Shown: positions 22,851 through 32,645, counted from the first letter of the stretch. The stretch: DNA of 64,000 nt from JBMNGO01 sp050949885 (GCA_050949885.1 JBMNGO010000001.1:434001-498000), one strand, 5' to 3'. The notes: generated by a model from the sequence alone, not told the origin. Numbers and translations: made by a program.

Positions 22851-24866
22851 ATGACAGAAAAATCTCCAGCAACTCAGACTCTAGTTTTGGCGTGTTTTTT
22901 ATTAGGCCTTGGTCTGCTGCTAACTGGAGTTCTCTTCCTTTCAGGGAAGCTGGCCCTTCTGCAAGTAACGGCCGGAGCCTTCTTATGTGGGACAAGCCTG
23001 GTAGTACTTAGGCAGATGGGGGGCCTGGTAAGAGAGGTTAAGAAAATAGAAGAATATCGTCAGGTTATAAAATACCATACTTCACTACTTGATAATTCCG
23101 CCGATTGTATGGTAGTGTTCGATTGCCAATGGCAGCCAGTTTATGCTAACCCTAAAGCTTGCGGGACTTTCCTTAACTTGAAAAACACCGGCAACGATTT
23201 GGGTAATCTGCTTGGTCTGGAAGCAAAGGAGAAAGAAACTTTGATGGATTTGGTTTTATCAGGTAGGGAATGGATCGGAGAAGGGAACTTGGAAATTGAT
23301 GGTCAGGACAGATTTTTCCGACACAAGATTAAACCACTGACAACGGGAAAAATAATTGACCAGTTCGTTTTAGTGTCAACTGATATAACCGAATTAATAC
23401 AATGCCATCGTGAAAGGACAGATGCTTACAATGCAAGAACTCGCTTCCTGTCATATTTGAACCACGAGATGCGAACTCCCATGATAGGAATACTGGGAGC
23501 AGTAGATCTACTTGAACAAAGCCCGTTAAGTGCTGAACAGGCTGAAAACACTCAGATAATAAGGGAATGCAGTGAAGACCTGCTCCTCTTTACCAACCAA
23601 ATACTTGATACCTCCAAATTGGAAACTGGACAGGTAAAACTTAACCCAGAACCCTGTTCTCTGTTCGAAATAATTATGGATGTTGTCAGTGAGATGGAAC
23701 CACTGATAAAAATGAAAAATATTACTTTTAAGAAAGAAATTGATTATAGTACAACGGAGACATTCCTGGTAGATAATAATAAACTGCGCCAGATCCTGGT
23801 CACCTTGCTTACCAATAAAGTTAGGTTCAATTCTACCGGGTTGGTCAGTATTTCTTCCCGAGCATGCCAGGAATCTTCAGGTCTTTGGTTTTTTCATTGC
23901 GCCATAGCCGATACGGATGTGCATTTATCTAAAGTGCAGCACGAATCTATTAGTTACGCATTTGACCCGGCTAGCCTATCTTCATCAGGTTCGCTGGCAG
24001 GGCCTAACCTGGGGCTGCATTACTGCACTAAAATAGTGGAACTTATGAAAGGGCAGATAATCACCAGCAAAAACGGCCAGGGCACCATCACCTCTTTCAG
24101 GGTGCCTTTAGGAAGGTATGAAGGACCAGCCAAACCTTACGATTTGCAAAAACCGGATATTATACCGGAAAACATTCCTCTCCTATCCCTCAGTTCTATA
24201 CCGGTTCTAGTTGTGGATGATAATCCGTTGAACCAAAAAATTGTTAGTCAGATGTTGAGAAATTACGGTTTTGAGGTTACTACTTGCTCCAATGGCCAGG
24301 AGTGTTTAAAACTGGTTAAGAGCAACAATTTCGCTGTAATTCTAATGGACATGCAGATGCCGGTTATGGACGGATATCAAGCTGCCAGAATAATCTCCCA
24401 GGATAGAAATTATCGTCATATTCCCATCATAGCCATAACTGCCCACAGTCTAACTGGAGATAGGGAAAAATGCCTGGCATGTGGTTGCGTTGCTTACATT
24501 TCCAAACCCTTTCGGGCCGAAGAACTGGTATCGGAAATTAACAAACATATCAGTTTTAAATCACCAGCCAGAAATACCGTCCAACTTTTTAACCAGTCGG
24601 TTGCTGAACTGATGCCCGAATTCCTTGTCCTTCTTGGTGAAATGATCGACGATTTGTGTGAAGCTGAAAAGAGAAAGGACCTGTCAGCTATTCAGAGCAT
24701 TAGTCATGATATAAAAGGTACCGCCGGTATGTATGGCTTTAGTAAAATATATGAAACAGCCAGCCGGCTGGAAGAAGCAGCACGAGAAAAATCCTATCCG
24801 TCTATACGGGTGCTTTTGAGTGACATATTTTCACATTATAAACAGTTAAACACCCATGTCTCATAA
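22851..24866 (+). CDS. Hybrid sensor histidine kinase with receiver and Hpt domains
   Basis: A 671-residue protein. Two membrane segments (about 10-65), a PAS domain (about 80-190), dimerisation/phosphoacceptor FLSYLNHEMRTPMIG, an ATP-binding domain, a receiver (VLVVDDNPLNQKIV, MDMQMPVMDGYQAA, SKPF) and a C-terminal Hpt (SHDIKGTAGMYGF). The ATP domain is degenerate: the G1 box is IADTDVHLS instead of DxGxG, while the GLHYC G2-like box remains, so kinase activity is in doubt. ATG 22851 has AAGGAGGG upstream; earlier in-frame starts do not. No response-regulator gene adjoins. Confidence 0.9.
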   Translation: MTEKSPATQTLVLACFLLGLGLLLTGVLFLSGKLALLQVTAGAFLCGTSLVVLRQMGGLVREVKKIEEYRQVIKYHTSLLDNSADCMVVFDCQWQPVYANPKACGTFLNLKNTGNDLGNLLGLEAKEKETLMDLVLSGREWIGEGNLEIDGQDRFFRHKIKPLTTGKIIDQFVLVSTDITELIQCHRERTDAYNARTRFLSYLNHEMRTPMIGILGAVDLLEQSPLSAEQAENTQIIRECSEDLLLFTNQILDTSKLETGQVKLNPEPCSLFEIIMDVVSEMEPLIKMKNITFKKEIDYSTTETFLVDNNKLRQILVTLLTNKVRFNSTGLVSISSRACQESSGLWFFHCAIADTDVHLSKVQHESISYAFDPASLSSSGSLAGPNLGLHYCTKIVELMKGQIITSKNGQGTITSFRVPLGRYEGPAKPYDLQKPDIIPENIPLLSLSSIPVLVVDDNPLNQKIVSQMLRNYGFEVTTCSNGQECLKLVKSNNFAVILMDMQMPVMDGYQAARIISQDRNYRHIPIIAITAHSLTGDREKCLACGCVAYISKPFRAEELVSEINKHISFKSPARNTVQLFNQSVAELMPEFLVLLGEMIDDLCEAEKRKDLSAIQSISHDIKGTAGMYGFSKIYETASRLEEAAREKSYPSIRVLLSDIFSHYKQLNTHVS

Positions 24867-24947
24867 CTCCTTCCTCGACATATACTATAGCACTACGGTA
24901 TAATTGTTTCTGTGTAAAAAGCAATTATCGTACTAAATGGAGGAGTT

Positions 24948-25775
24948 ATGGCAACCTATATTATTACTGACAGTACTTCTTACTTACCAGCCGATTTTAT
25001 CCAGCATAATAACATCCAGGTGATCCCCTTAAATGTTCATTTGCACGATCGGGTCTATAAGGAAAATTTGGATTTATCCAACCAGGAGTATTATCACCTG
25101 CTAAGGACTCAGCCAATATTCCCATCAACTTCACAGCCTTCCACAGGTGATTTCTGCAAAGTTTTCGAACAACTCCAACCTGGAGACGAGGCTATTGTTA
25201 TTCTCATTTCATCACGTTTGTCAGGAACGGTGCAATCCGCGGAAATTGCCAAAAATATTCTGGGCAAGCCATCCAATATTCACATTATAGATTCCTATAC
25301 AACCACCGTCGGAATGGGCTTGATGGTTCTGGAAGCATGCCAGTTGCTAAACTCGGGACATGACACCCTTAGCGTTATAGAGAGATTACAGGATATAAGA
25401 GAAAGGTTAAAGCTGCTATTTGTTGTTGACAATCTGGAATACCTGGCCCGGGGAGGACGGATCAGCAGCTTGGCCAAGAGTATCGGCAACATTCTGCAGA
25501 TCAAACCCATCCTCCATGTACGAGATGGCCAAATTGAACTATGGGATAAAGTAAGAACCAGGCAGAAGGCTGTTAACCATATTTTAGAAGAGTTGAACAC
25601 CCATCTTCCTGCAGTGCAAAGAGTGGGCGTAACCCATGTTGATGCTTTGGAGGAGGGACAAAGCCTCTTTAAACAGGTAAAAGAAATCTTTCCTGGGGAA
25701 GTCCTTTTTTATGAAACAGGACCGGTTATTGGCTCCCATGCAGGTCCGGGGGCAGTAGCTTTGGCCTTTTTCTAA
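24948..25775 (+). CDS. DegV-family fatty-acid-binding protein
   Basis: A 275-residue DegV protein: YIITDSTSYLPADF at the start, the FPSTSQPSTGDF motif near residue 60, and SRLSGTVQSAEIAKNIL. DegV proteins bind a fatty acid and, in Firmicutes, present it to the FakA kinase. AAATGGAGGAG precedes the ATG, and TATAAT occurs near 24900. Ends in a strong terminator. A second DegV is encoded at 35356-36195; the two differ clearly in sequence and may prefer different fatty acids (inference). Confidence 0.9.
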   Translation: MATYIITDSTSYLPADFIQHNNIQVIPLNVHLHDRVYKENLDLSNQEYYHLLRTQPIFPSTSQPSTGDFCKVFEQLQPGDEAIVILISSRLSGTVQSAEIAKNILGKPSNIHIIDSYTTTVGMGLMVLEACQLLNSGHDTLSVIERLQDIRERLKLLFVVDNLEYLARGGRISSLAKSIGNILQIKPILHVRDGQIELWDKVRTRQKAVNHILEELNTHLPAVQRVGVTHVDALEEGQSLFKQVKEIFPGEVLFYETGPVIGSHAGPGAVALAFF

Positions 25776-25776
25776 G

Positions 25777-25816
25777 AGAGCAGATTACTTAAGCAAGTAA
25801 TCTGCTCTTTCTTTTT
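25777..25816 (+). terminator. Terminator of degV
   Basis: A perfect 14-pair stem (25777-25790 with 25795-25808) has loop AAGC and is followed by TTCTTTTT. It lies between the convergent degV and metF-like genes. Confidence 0.92.
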
Positions 25817-26678
25817 ACAGTCCCACATTTTTTACTATCTGGCCGGTTTGGTAGGCCTTGTTCATAGTATACAGATGAATTCCTAAAACCCCGTTGTCAA
25901 CCAAATCATCAATTTGCTGGCTGGCATACTCAATACCTGCCTTTTCCATATCATCGGGGCTATTTTCGTATTTGTCAACCAATGCCAGCAATTTGCCTGG
26001 AATGGAGGCTCCGGACAGGTAGACCATGCGTTTTATCTGACCTGCATTTAATACCGGCATTATTCCCGGAATTATAGGGCAGCCTATTCCTTTCCCCTGT
26101 GCCTTTTCCATAAAATCATAATAAATGCGGTTATCAAAAAAAAGCTGGGTAATCAGGAAATCTGCTCCTGCTTCCACTTTTTGCTTTAAATAATTTAAAT
26201 CCTCGCTTAAGCGTTTACATTCCGGGTGTCCTTCCGGATAGGCAGCCGCCGCCATTCCAAAATCAGCCTTTTTCTTGGCATCTGTGATGAGTTCAAAAGC
26301 ATAGCGGTATTCCTGCGGACTCAGATCAAAGTGGGGGTCGTTAGCCGGCGGATCACCGCGCAGGGCCAGAATATTCTGAATGCCCTGAGCCCAGAGTCTG
26401 TCAAGAACTGATGCAATCTCCTGCCGGGTATGCTGCACGCAGGTCAAATGGGCCAGGGGTTCTACTCCATATTCCTTTTTAATACGGGAAGCTATTTCCA
26501 CTGCCCGACCGGCGTTACTGCCTCCAGCACCATAAGTGACACTGATAAAATCGGGATTTAATTTCTTAAGTTCGTCCAAAGTATCAAAAACAGTGGAAAG
26601 GGGATAATCAGGCCGGGGCGGAAAGATCTCCAGAGACAGAACCACCCTTTCCCCTTTATACAGTTCAATTAATTTCAA
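25815..26678 (-). CDS. metF: Methylenetetrahydrofolate reductase
   Basis: A 287-residue TIM-barrel flavoprotein reducing 5,10-methylene-THF to 5-methyl-THF. Landmarks: SLEIFPPRPDYP (catalytic Glu region), FISVTYGAGGS, AHLTCVQHTRQEI, ILALRGDPP and ADFLITQLFFDN. Start is TTG 26678 behind GGGGGAAGG. It is a short, MetF-only type without a fused partner. It may serve methionine synthesis or C1 metabolism; no other Wood-Ljungdahl gene is in view. Confidence 0.93.
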   Translation of the reverse strand: MKLIELYKGERVVLSLEIFPPRPDYPLSTVFDTLDELKKLNPDFISVTYGAGGSNAGRAVEIASRIKKEYGVEPLAHLTCVQHTRQEIASVLDRLWAQGIQNILALRGDPPANDPHFDLSPQEYRYAFELITDAKKKADFGMAAAAYPEGHPECKRLSEDLNYLKQKVEAGADFLITQLFFDNRIYYDFMEKAQGKGIGCPIIPGIMPVLNAGQIKRMVYLSGASIPGKLLALVDKYENSPDDMEKAGIEYASQQIDDLVDNGVLGIHLYTMNKAYQTGQIVKNVGL

Positions 26679-26811
26679 TACCCTTCCCCCATTAGGTTGT
26701 TATATTAATTTATATTTAAGTCTATTCATGATTATAACCCAAGGGGTCACAAGAGAAAACAGGATTGAAGCCATGACCCCCAATCCTGTATGCGATTTCG
26801 GTTATTATTAT

Positions 26812-28086
26812 TTAGAGGTTCTTGATTAATTCATCACCGAATCTTGAAGTCTTTACCTCAATAGCCCCTTCCATAAGCCGGGCGAAATCATAAGTAACAA
26901 CTTTGCTGGCAATAGTTTTTTCCATTGCCGAAATAATCAGATCAGCTGCTTCATGCCAGTTAAGATGTCTTAACATCATTTCACCAGAAAGGAGTACTGA
27001 AGATGGGTTTACTTTGTCCAAGCCGGCATATTTAGGAGCCGTTCCATGGGTAGCTTCAAAAATAGCATGGCCTGTCAAATAGTTTATATTAGCGCCGGGT
27101 GCTATACCGATACCTCCCACCTGGGCTGCCAAGGCATCAGAAATATAATCACCATTAAGATTTAGAGTAGCAATAACATCAAACTCTCTGGGACGGGTTA
27201 GAACCTGTTGCAGGAATATATCTGCAATAGCGTCCTTAATAATTATACGCCCCTCTTCCTCGGCCTTTTTCTGGGCCGAATCGGCAGCTTTTTCTCCTTC
27301 CTGGGCCTTTATTTGATCGTATTGCTCCCAGGTAAAAACTTTATCGCCAAATTCGCTGGCGGCCAGCTCATAACCCCAGTTTTTAAAGAAGCCTTCGGTA
27401 AACTTCATAATATTGCCCTTATGAACCAGGGTTACACTCTTTCTGCCTTCTTTAATGGCAAAGTTGATAGCTGCCCGAATTAGACGCTGGCTGCCTTCCA
27501 AGGATACCGGCTTTATACCAATGGAAGAAGTACCGGGAAAACGTATCTTTTTCACGCCCATTTCATCCTGCAGGTAAGCGACTAATTTTTTGGCTTCGGG
27601 AGAATCAAACGAATACTCAATACCGGCGTAAATATCCTCAGTATTTTCCCTGAAGATAACCATATCCACATCCTCAGGTTTCTTTACCGGTGACGGAACC
27701 CCGGGAAAGTACCTTACCGGGCGCACACAGGCGAAAAGATCCAGTTCCTGTCGGAGGGCCACATTTAAGGAACGGATTCCGCCTCCAATGGGTGTAGTAA
27801 GGGGGCCCTTTATGGCAATAATGTATTCCCTTATGATATCAATAGTCTCTGCCGGAAGCCATTCCCCGGTTTGCTGGAAAGCCTTTTCACCAGCCAGTAC
27901 TTCTTTCCAGACAATTCTCTTTTTACCCTGATAAGCCTTTTCCACTGCCGCATCCAATACCCGCGATGCGGCGGCCCAGATATCAGGGCCGGTGCCATCG
28001 CCTTCAATAAAAGGAATAACCGGATTATCAGGGACATTTAATACCCCGTTGTTTACTGTAATTTTTTCTCCAGCCCTTTGTGTCAT
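26812..28086 (-). CDS. icd: NADP-type isocitrate dehydrogenase
   Basis: A 424-residue E. coli-type isocitrate dehydrogenase: IEGDGTGPDIW, LTTPIGGGIRSLNVALRQELDLFACVRPVRYFPGVPSPVK, FRENTEDIYAGIE, HKGNIMKFTEGFF and the NADP-specificity segment HGTAPKYAGLDKVNP (Lys-Tyr as in NADP enzymes). It oxidises isocitrate to 2-oxoglutarate. AAGGAGGAGG precedes the ATG. Last of a four-gene set with the two aconitase-type subunits and the synthase, which together run from oxaloacetate and acetyl-CoA to 2-oxoglutarate if the synthase makes citrate. Confidence 0.92.
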   Translation of the reverse strand: MTQRAGEKITVNNGVLNVPDNPVIPFIEGDGTGPDIWAAASRVLDAAVEKAYQGKKRIVWKEVLAGEKAFQQTGEWLPAETIDIIREYIIAIKGPLTTPIGGGIRSLNVALRQELDLFACVRPVRYFPGVPSPVKKPEDVDMVIFRENTEDIYAGIEYSFDSPEAKKLVAYLQDEMGVKKIRFPGTSSIGIKPVSLEGSQRLIRAAINFAIKEGRKSVTLVHKGNIMKFTEGFFKNWGYELAASEFGDKVFTWEQYDQIKAQEGEKAADSAQKKAEEEGRIIIKDAIADIFLQQVLTRPREFDVIATLNLNGDYISDALAAQVGGIGIAPGANINYLTGHAIFEATHGTAPKYAGLDKVNPSSVLLSGEMMLRHLNWHEAADLIISAMEKTIASKVVTYDFARLMEGAIEVKTSRFGDELIKNL

Positions 28087-28120
28087 AAGGCCTCCTCCTT
28101 ACCAGATATTTCGTTAAAAT

Positions 28121-28621
28121 CTAATCAAACTTAAAGGTACCATATTTCTTAAAATGTGCAGCCAGTCCCCCATCAGCCAGAATCTTAAGCATCACTGACG
28201 GTAGAGGAGTAATGGCAATATCCAGCCCCTTGGTCAGGTTGTGCAAAATCCCCCGCTCCAGATCGATTTCCAGTTGATCTCCTTGATCTATCTGGTCAGT
28301 GTCACATTCTATCAAAGGCAATCCTGTATTAATACAGTTGCGGTAAAAAATACGGGCAAAGGATTTAGCCACCACTGCGCTAATATCAGCATTAATAATA
28401 GCCAAGGGGGCTTGTTCCCGGGAAGAGCCGCAACCAAAATTTTTACCGGCTACAATAAAATCCCCCGGGGTAATTTTGCTATAAAAATCAGGATCCAAGT
28501 CCTCCATAACATGTTTGGCCAATTCCTTCATATCAAGGGTCTTAAACTTGTGACGACCGGAAATAATATAATCAGTATTAACATCGTCACCAAATCTATG
28601 CACTTTCCCTTTTAAATTCAT
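28121..28621 (-). CDS. Aconitase/isopropylmalate dehydratase family small subunit (LeuD-type)
   Basis: A 166-residue swivel-domain subunit: GDDVNTDYIISGR, FIVAGKNFGCGSSREQAPLAI (substrate-contact loop), FARIFYRNCINTGLPL. It pairs with the large subunit immediately upstream. The family includes isopropylmalate isomerase, homoaconitase and two-subunit aconitases; the adjacent icd and synthase favour citrate (or homocitrate) rather than leucine synthesis. Good ribosome site AGGAGGAG. Confidence 0.88.
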   Translation of the reverse strand: MNLKGKVHRFGDDVNTDYIISGRHKFKTLDMKELAKHVMEDLDPDFYSKITPGDFIVAGKNFGCGSSREQAPLAIINADISAVVAKSFARIFYRNCINTGLPLIECDTDQIDQGDQLEIDLERGILHNLTKGLDIAITPLPSVMLKILADGGLAAHFKKYGTFKFD

Positions 28622-28631
28622 AATTCTCCTC

Positions 28632-29888
28632 CTACCTTAAGAACTCACGGGGATCAGTTATACGGCCGGTAATAACTGATGCAGCCACCGTGGCCGGAGA
28701 ACCAAGATATATAAATGCCTGGTTATTACCCATTCTTCCTTTAAAATTGCGGTTGGCTGTAGATATTACATTTTCTCCATCCGAGGGAACTCCATTATGA
28801 GTACCGACGCAGGGTCCGCAGCCCGGTGTTACCACGGCTGCTCCCGCCTCGATAAAGGTCTTAAGCAGCCCTTCACTAATGGCTTGCAGAAGAACCTGCC
28901 TGGATGCTGGCGCAACAATCAGGCGGCATCCCTTTTTAATTTTTCTGCCCTGCAGTATTTGAGCAGCTATGCGCAGATCCTCAATGCGGCCGTTGGTACA
29001 GGTACCAATTACTCCCTGCTGAATCTCAATATCAGAAACCTCACTCACCGGACAAACATTATCTACTGTATGGGGTCTGGCAATCTGCGGTTCCAGGTTG
29101 GACACATCATATTCCTTAACTTCAGCATAAACAGCATCAGGGTCTGCCCCTACCGGCTCAAAACTGCGCCGGGAGTGTTTTTTTACCCACTCCATGGTCT
29201 TGTCATCAGCTTCCATTAAACCGCATTTGGCACCCATTTCAATTGCCATATTGCTGATAGTAAACCTGGCTTCCACGGACATTTCCTTGATAGCTTCCCC
29301 CGTATACTCAGCCGCCATATAAGTTGCCCCATCAGCCGTCACATCGCCTATCAGGTAGAGGATTAAATCCTTGGAGTAGACCCCCTCAGGCAATCGCCCG
29401 TTGAGGACAAATTTGATAGTCTCGGGGACCTTAAACCATAGCTTCCCGGAAACCAGGCCAGCGGCCAGATCTGTTGATCCTACTCCAGTGGAAAACACAT
29501 TTATGGCTCCATAGGTACAAGTATGGGAATCAGCGCCTATTACCAGATCACCTGGAACTACATGACCTTGCTCAGGTACCAGTTGATGACACACTCCATC
29601 TCCAATATCATAAAGAAATATCCCTTGCCTGCCGGCAAACTCCCTCATCTGCTGGTGTAGCTGGGAAACCCCGTGCAATGGGCTGGGAGCACTATGATCA
29701 ATAACCATGGCCACCTGAGAAGGGTTAAAGACCTTATCCCCTGCCATTTCAGCGAAGGCCTGGATGGCCAGAGGGGAAGTGCCATCCTGACCCATTACAA
29801 AATCAAGATCGGCCACTACTATATCATTTGCTTTGACATCCTGGCGGCTTTTATTGCCCAGAATCTTTTCTGCGATAGTTTTTCCCAA
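28632..29888 (-). CDS. Aconitase/isopropylmalate dehydratase family large subunit (LeuC-type)
   Basis: A 418-residue subunit with the 4Fe-4S ligands in VIGTCTNGR and TPGCGPCVGTHNG, plus GADSHTCTYGA and MVIDHSAPSP. It isomerises a 2- or 3-hydroxy acid via dehydration. Start TTG 29888 with GAGGGGAT upstream. The substrate is uncertain: absence of leuA/leuB neighbours and presence of icd argue for aconitase-like activity. The small subunit follows after 10 bases. Confidence 0.9.
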   Translation of the reverse strand: MGKTIAEKILGNKSRQDVKANDIVVADLDFVMGQDGTSPLAIQAFAEMAGDKVFNPSQVAMVIDHSAPSPLHGVSQLHQQMREFAGRQGIFLYDIGDGVCHQLVPEQGHVVPGDLVIGADSHTCTYGAINVFSTGVGSTDLAAGLVSGKLWFKVPETIKFVLNGRLPEGVYSKDLILYLIGDVTADGATYMAAEYTGEAIKEMSVEARFTISNMAIEMGAKCGLMEADDKTMEWVKKHSRRSFEPVGADPDAVYAEVKEYDVSNLEPQIARPHTVDNVCPVSEVSDIEIQQGVIGTCTNGRIEDLRIAAQILQGRKIKKGCRLIVAPASRQVLLQAISEGLLKTFIEAGAAVVTPGCGPCVGTHNGVPSDGENVISTANRNFKGRMGNNQAFIYLGSPATVAASVITGRITDPREFLR

Positions 29889-29890
29889 CT

Positions 29891-31057
29891 TTATCCCCTC
29901 TCCCTTTGCAGATCCTTATAAATATACATAAGCTCTTTATCAAAAAGCGAACGCTTCAACTCTACGGACATATCCCGGACTCTGGCCAAAATCTCGCTGG
30001 CTTCTACTTCACTGAGGTTTATTCCGTATTCCTTGGCAAACTTGGATTTTATAGCCGCGGACCCAGAATGCTTGCCAATCACTATCTGCCTCTCCAGCCC
30101 CACTTCCTCAGGAGAAAAGACTTCGTAAGTAAGGGGGTTTTTAAGAACTCCATCACCATGAATACCTGATTCATGAGCAAAAATATTGGAACCCACAATG
30201 GGCTTGCTGACCGGCAATGGTCTTCCTGAGGCTCTGGCTACATACTCGGCAATTTCCCGGAACAATGTAGTATCATAAGGGACATCTAAATTCATCAGAT
30301 ACTTGAGTCCCATTATACATTCCTCTAAACATGCATTACCTGCACGTTCTCCCAAACCATTAACAGTAACACCCACATAATTGGCACCGGCGGCCACTCC
30401 AGCCAGAGCATTGGCGGTGGCCATACCAAAATCATTGTGGGTATGCATTTCAATATCTATTCCTACAGCATCAATGAGAGTTTTTACATACCGGTAGGTT
30501 TGAATAGGGGTAAGGGTTCCCACCGTATCACAGAAACGAAGCCTGTCGGCACCGGCCCTTTTGGCCACCAGCGCAAATTCGGTCAGAAAATCCATATTGG
30601 AGCGGGATGCATCTTCAGCATTTACTGATACATAAACACCCTGATCCTTGGCGAACTTAGTGGCTTCTTCAACCCGTTTCAAAACATCCTCCCGGGTAGT
30701 CTGGAGTTTGTGTTTGATATGAATATCTGATGAAGAAATAGATATAGCTACCGCATCTACTCCACAGCAAATGGATTCTCTTATATCGGCTATTACTGCT
30801 CTATTCCAGGCCATAATACTGGCTTTTAATCCCATCTGGACAATCTGTTTTATACATTCCTTTTCAGATCCACCCATAACCGGGATACCAGCTTCTATCT
30901 GGTCAACTCCAATCTGATCGAGGAGACGGGCGATCTCAAGTTTTTCTGAATTAGCAAAAACCACTCCAGCAGTTTGCTCTCCGTCTCGTAGAGTTGTGTC
31001 AACAATATGCACCTTGAACCCATTCTTGGAACGGTCCATGATACCCTCCAACGCCAT
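29891..31057 (-). CDS. Homocitrate synthase/Re-citrate synthase family (NifV-like)
   Basis: A DRE-TIM aldolase-type synthase of about 388 residues: VHIVDTTLRDGEQTAG near the N-terminus, RLRFCDTVGTLTP, the metal motif EMHTHNDFGMA, and GLGERAGNACLEE. NifV-like proteins of anaerobes include Re-citrate synthase. Its operon partners are aconitase-type subunits and icd, and no Si-citrate synthase is in view, so citrate synthesis for glutamate supply is likely. Start is uncertain: ATG 31057 (GAGGAG 10 bases upstream) or ATG 31039 (GGAGG 5 bases upstream). First gene of the operon. It lacks the regulatory C-terminal domain of LeuA. Confidence 0.85.
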   Translation of the reverse strand: MALEGIMDRSKNGFKVHIVDTTLRDGEQTAGVVFANSEKLEIARLLDQIGVDQIEAGIPVMGGSEKECIKQIVQMGLKASIMAWNRAVIADIRESICCGVDAVAISISSSDIHIKHKLQTTREDVLKRVEEATKFAKDQGVYVSVNAEDASRSNMDFLTEFALVAKRAGADRLRFCDTVGTLTPIQTYRYVKTLIDAVGIDIEMHTHNDFGMATANALAGVAAGANYVGVTVNGLGERAGNACLEECIMGLKYLMNLDVPYDTTLFREIAEYVARASGRPLPVSKPIVGSNIFAHESGIHGDGVLKNPLTYEVFSPEEVGLERQIVIGKHSGSAAIKSKFAKEYGINLSEVEASEILARVRDMSVELKRSLFDKELMYIYKDLQRERG

Positions 31058-31135
31058 TACAAAACCACTCCTCTTAGTCTTACTCATTTTTATTAATATT
31101 TATTCATGTTAGTTTATAGTTATTCATTATAGGAT

Positions 31136-31164
31136 ATCATAGCAGAAAACCTGCCCGGTAACAA
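31136..31164 (-). promoter_or_regulatory. Sigma-A promoter of the citrate-branch operon
   Basis: TTGTTA (31159-31164) and TATGAT (31136-31141) are separated by 17 bases on the minus strand, about 80 bases before the synthase start. Confidence 0.6.
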
Positions 31165-31199
31165 TACTATATTATCATGTATACATTACACAAAATAAC

Positions 31200-32645
31200 C
31201 TAACGGCTTAGCTTTTCTTTAAGTATCTGATTAACCATACCCGGGTTGGCCTGTCCTTTGGTTGCCTTCATAATCTGGCCCACCAAAAAGCCCAAGGCTT
31301 TTTCCTTGCCGTTAAGAAAATCCTGTACAACCGAAGGATACTTTTCTATTATGTCGTCAATCAGCTTTCCCAGGGTAGCCTCATCGGATATCTGTGCCAT
31401 ACCTCTTTCTTTCACAATTTCTTCTGGGCCCTTACCGGTGGCAAACATTTCTGCAAAAACCTCTTTAGCCATCTTGCCGCTTATTACCTTGTCATCAATT
31501 AATTGCAGCATTTTGGTAAAACTGTTCGGAGTTATTTTGCATTCATTGATTTCCACATTGTACTGGTTTAAATATTTATTCAGTTCCCCCATCATCCAAT
31601 TGGCAACCACCTTGGCATCACCATAGCTGGCCATGCACCCGTCGAAGAATTTGAGATAGTCCGGAGACAGAGTAATTATATAAGCATCATATTCAGGCAA
31701 GCCATAACCCTTAATCAGTCGTTGCTGTGCTTGGTCAGGCAGCTCAGGCAAATTGCTCTTGATCTCCTCTATCCATTCGGCAGAAATTTTTAGGGGCGGC
31801 AGGTCAGGGTCGGGGAAATACCGATAATCTTCCGCTTGCTCCTTGGAACGCATAGATCTGGTTACCCCTTTTTCTTCGTCCCAGGTACGGGTTTCCTGAA
31901 CCAGGCTTTCCCCATCTTCGATAGTTTCAATATGCCTCCTGGCTTCATATTCAATGGCTCTCTCCAAGGACCTGAAAGAATTCAAATTCTTGATCTCCGT
32001 CCTAATTCCCAGCCTGGTCTCCCCTTTGGGCCTGACAGACACATTGGCATCACAGCGCAGTGATCCTTCCTGCATCTTACAATCTGATACTCCCGCAAAC
32101 AGCATGAGCGAGCGCAATTTTTCCAAGTACGCTCTGGCCTCCGCAGCACTTCGCATATCTGGTTCGGACACAATCTCCAAAAGGGGAACTCCGCAGCGGT
32201 TAAGATCAACCAGGGAAGCAGGTGTCGAAGTAATTTCTCCCAGGTGCACCAGTTTTCCGGCGTCTTCTTCCATATGAGCACGGTTTATCCCGATGCGCTT
32301 CTTTTGGCCCGCAACCTCAATTTCCAAATAACCATGCTTACAAATAGGCAAATCCAGCTGGGATATCTGATAGGCATTGGGAAGATCGGGGTAGAAATAG
32401 TTCTTCCGGTCAAATTTACAATAATCAGCAATCTCACAGTTTAATACCAATCCCGCCCTGATGGCAAATTCCACCACCCGGCGGTTTAATACTGGCAGCA
32501 TCCCCGGAAATCCCGAGCAAACCGGGCATACCTGGGTGTTAGGCTCAGCCCCAAAAGCAGTTGAACAGGAACAAAATATTTTAGTGGCGGTTTTTAACTC
32601 CACATGGACTTCCAGGCCTATTACTGTTTCGTATTCTTGTGCCAT
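31200..32645 (-). CDS. gatB: Asp-tRNA(Asn)/Glu-tRNA(Gln) amidotransferase subunit B
   Basis: A 481-residue subunit that phosphorylates the mischarged aminoacyl-tRNA. ETVIGLEVHVELKTATKIFCSC, QVCPVCSGFPGMLPVLN, DRKNYFYPDLPNAYQISQ and the C-terminal GatB/YqeY helical domain are all present. It follows gatA directly with no gap, in the gatC-gatA-gatB order common to Firmicutes. Needed where glutaminyl- or asparaginyl-tRNA synthetase is missing. Confidence 0.97.
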   Translation of the reverse strand: MAQEYETVIGLEVHVELKTATKIFCSCSTAFGAEPNTQVCPVCSGFPGMLPVLNRRVVEFAIRAGLVLNCEIADYCKFDRKNYFYPDLPNAYQISQLDLPICKHGYLEIEVAGQKKRIGINRAHMEEDAGKLVHLGEITSTPASLVDLNRCGVPLLEIVSEPDMRSAAEARAYLEKLRSLMLFAGVSDCKMQEGSLRCDANVSVRPKGETRLGIRTEIKNLNSFRSLERAIEYEARRHIETIEDGESLVQETRTWDEEKGVTRSMRSKEQAEDYRYFPDPDLPPLKISAEWIEEIKSNLPELPDQAQQRLIKGYGLPEYDAYIITLSPDYLKFFDGCMASYGDAKVVANWMMGELNKYLNQYNVEINECKITPNSFTKMLQLIDDKVISGKMAKEVFAEMFATGKGPEEIVKERGMAQISDEATLGKLIDDIIEKYPSVVQDFLNGKEKALGFLVGQIMKATKGQANPGMVNQILKEKLSR

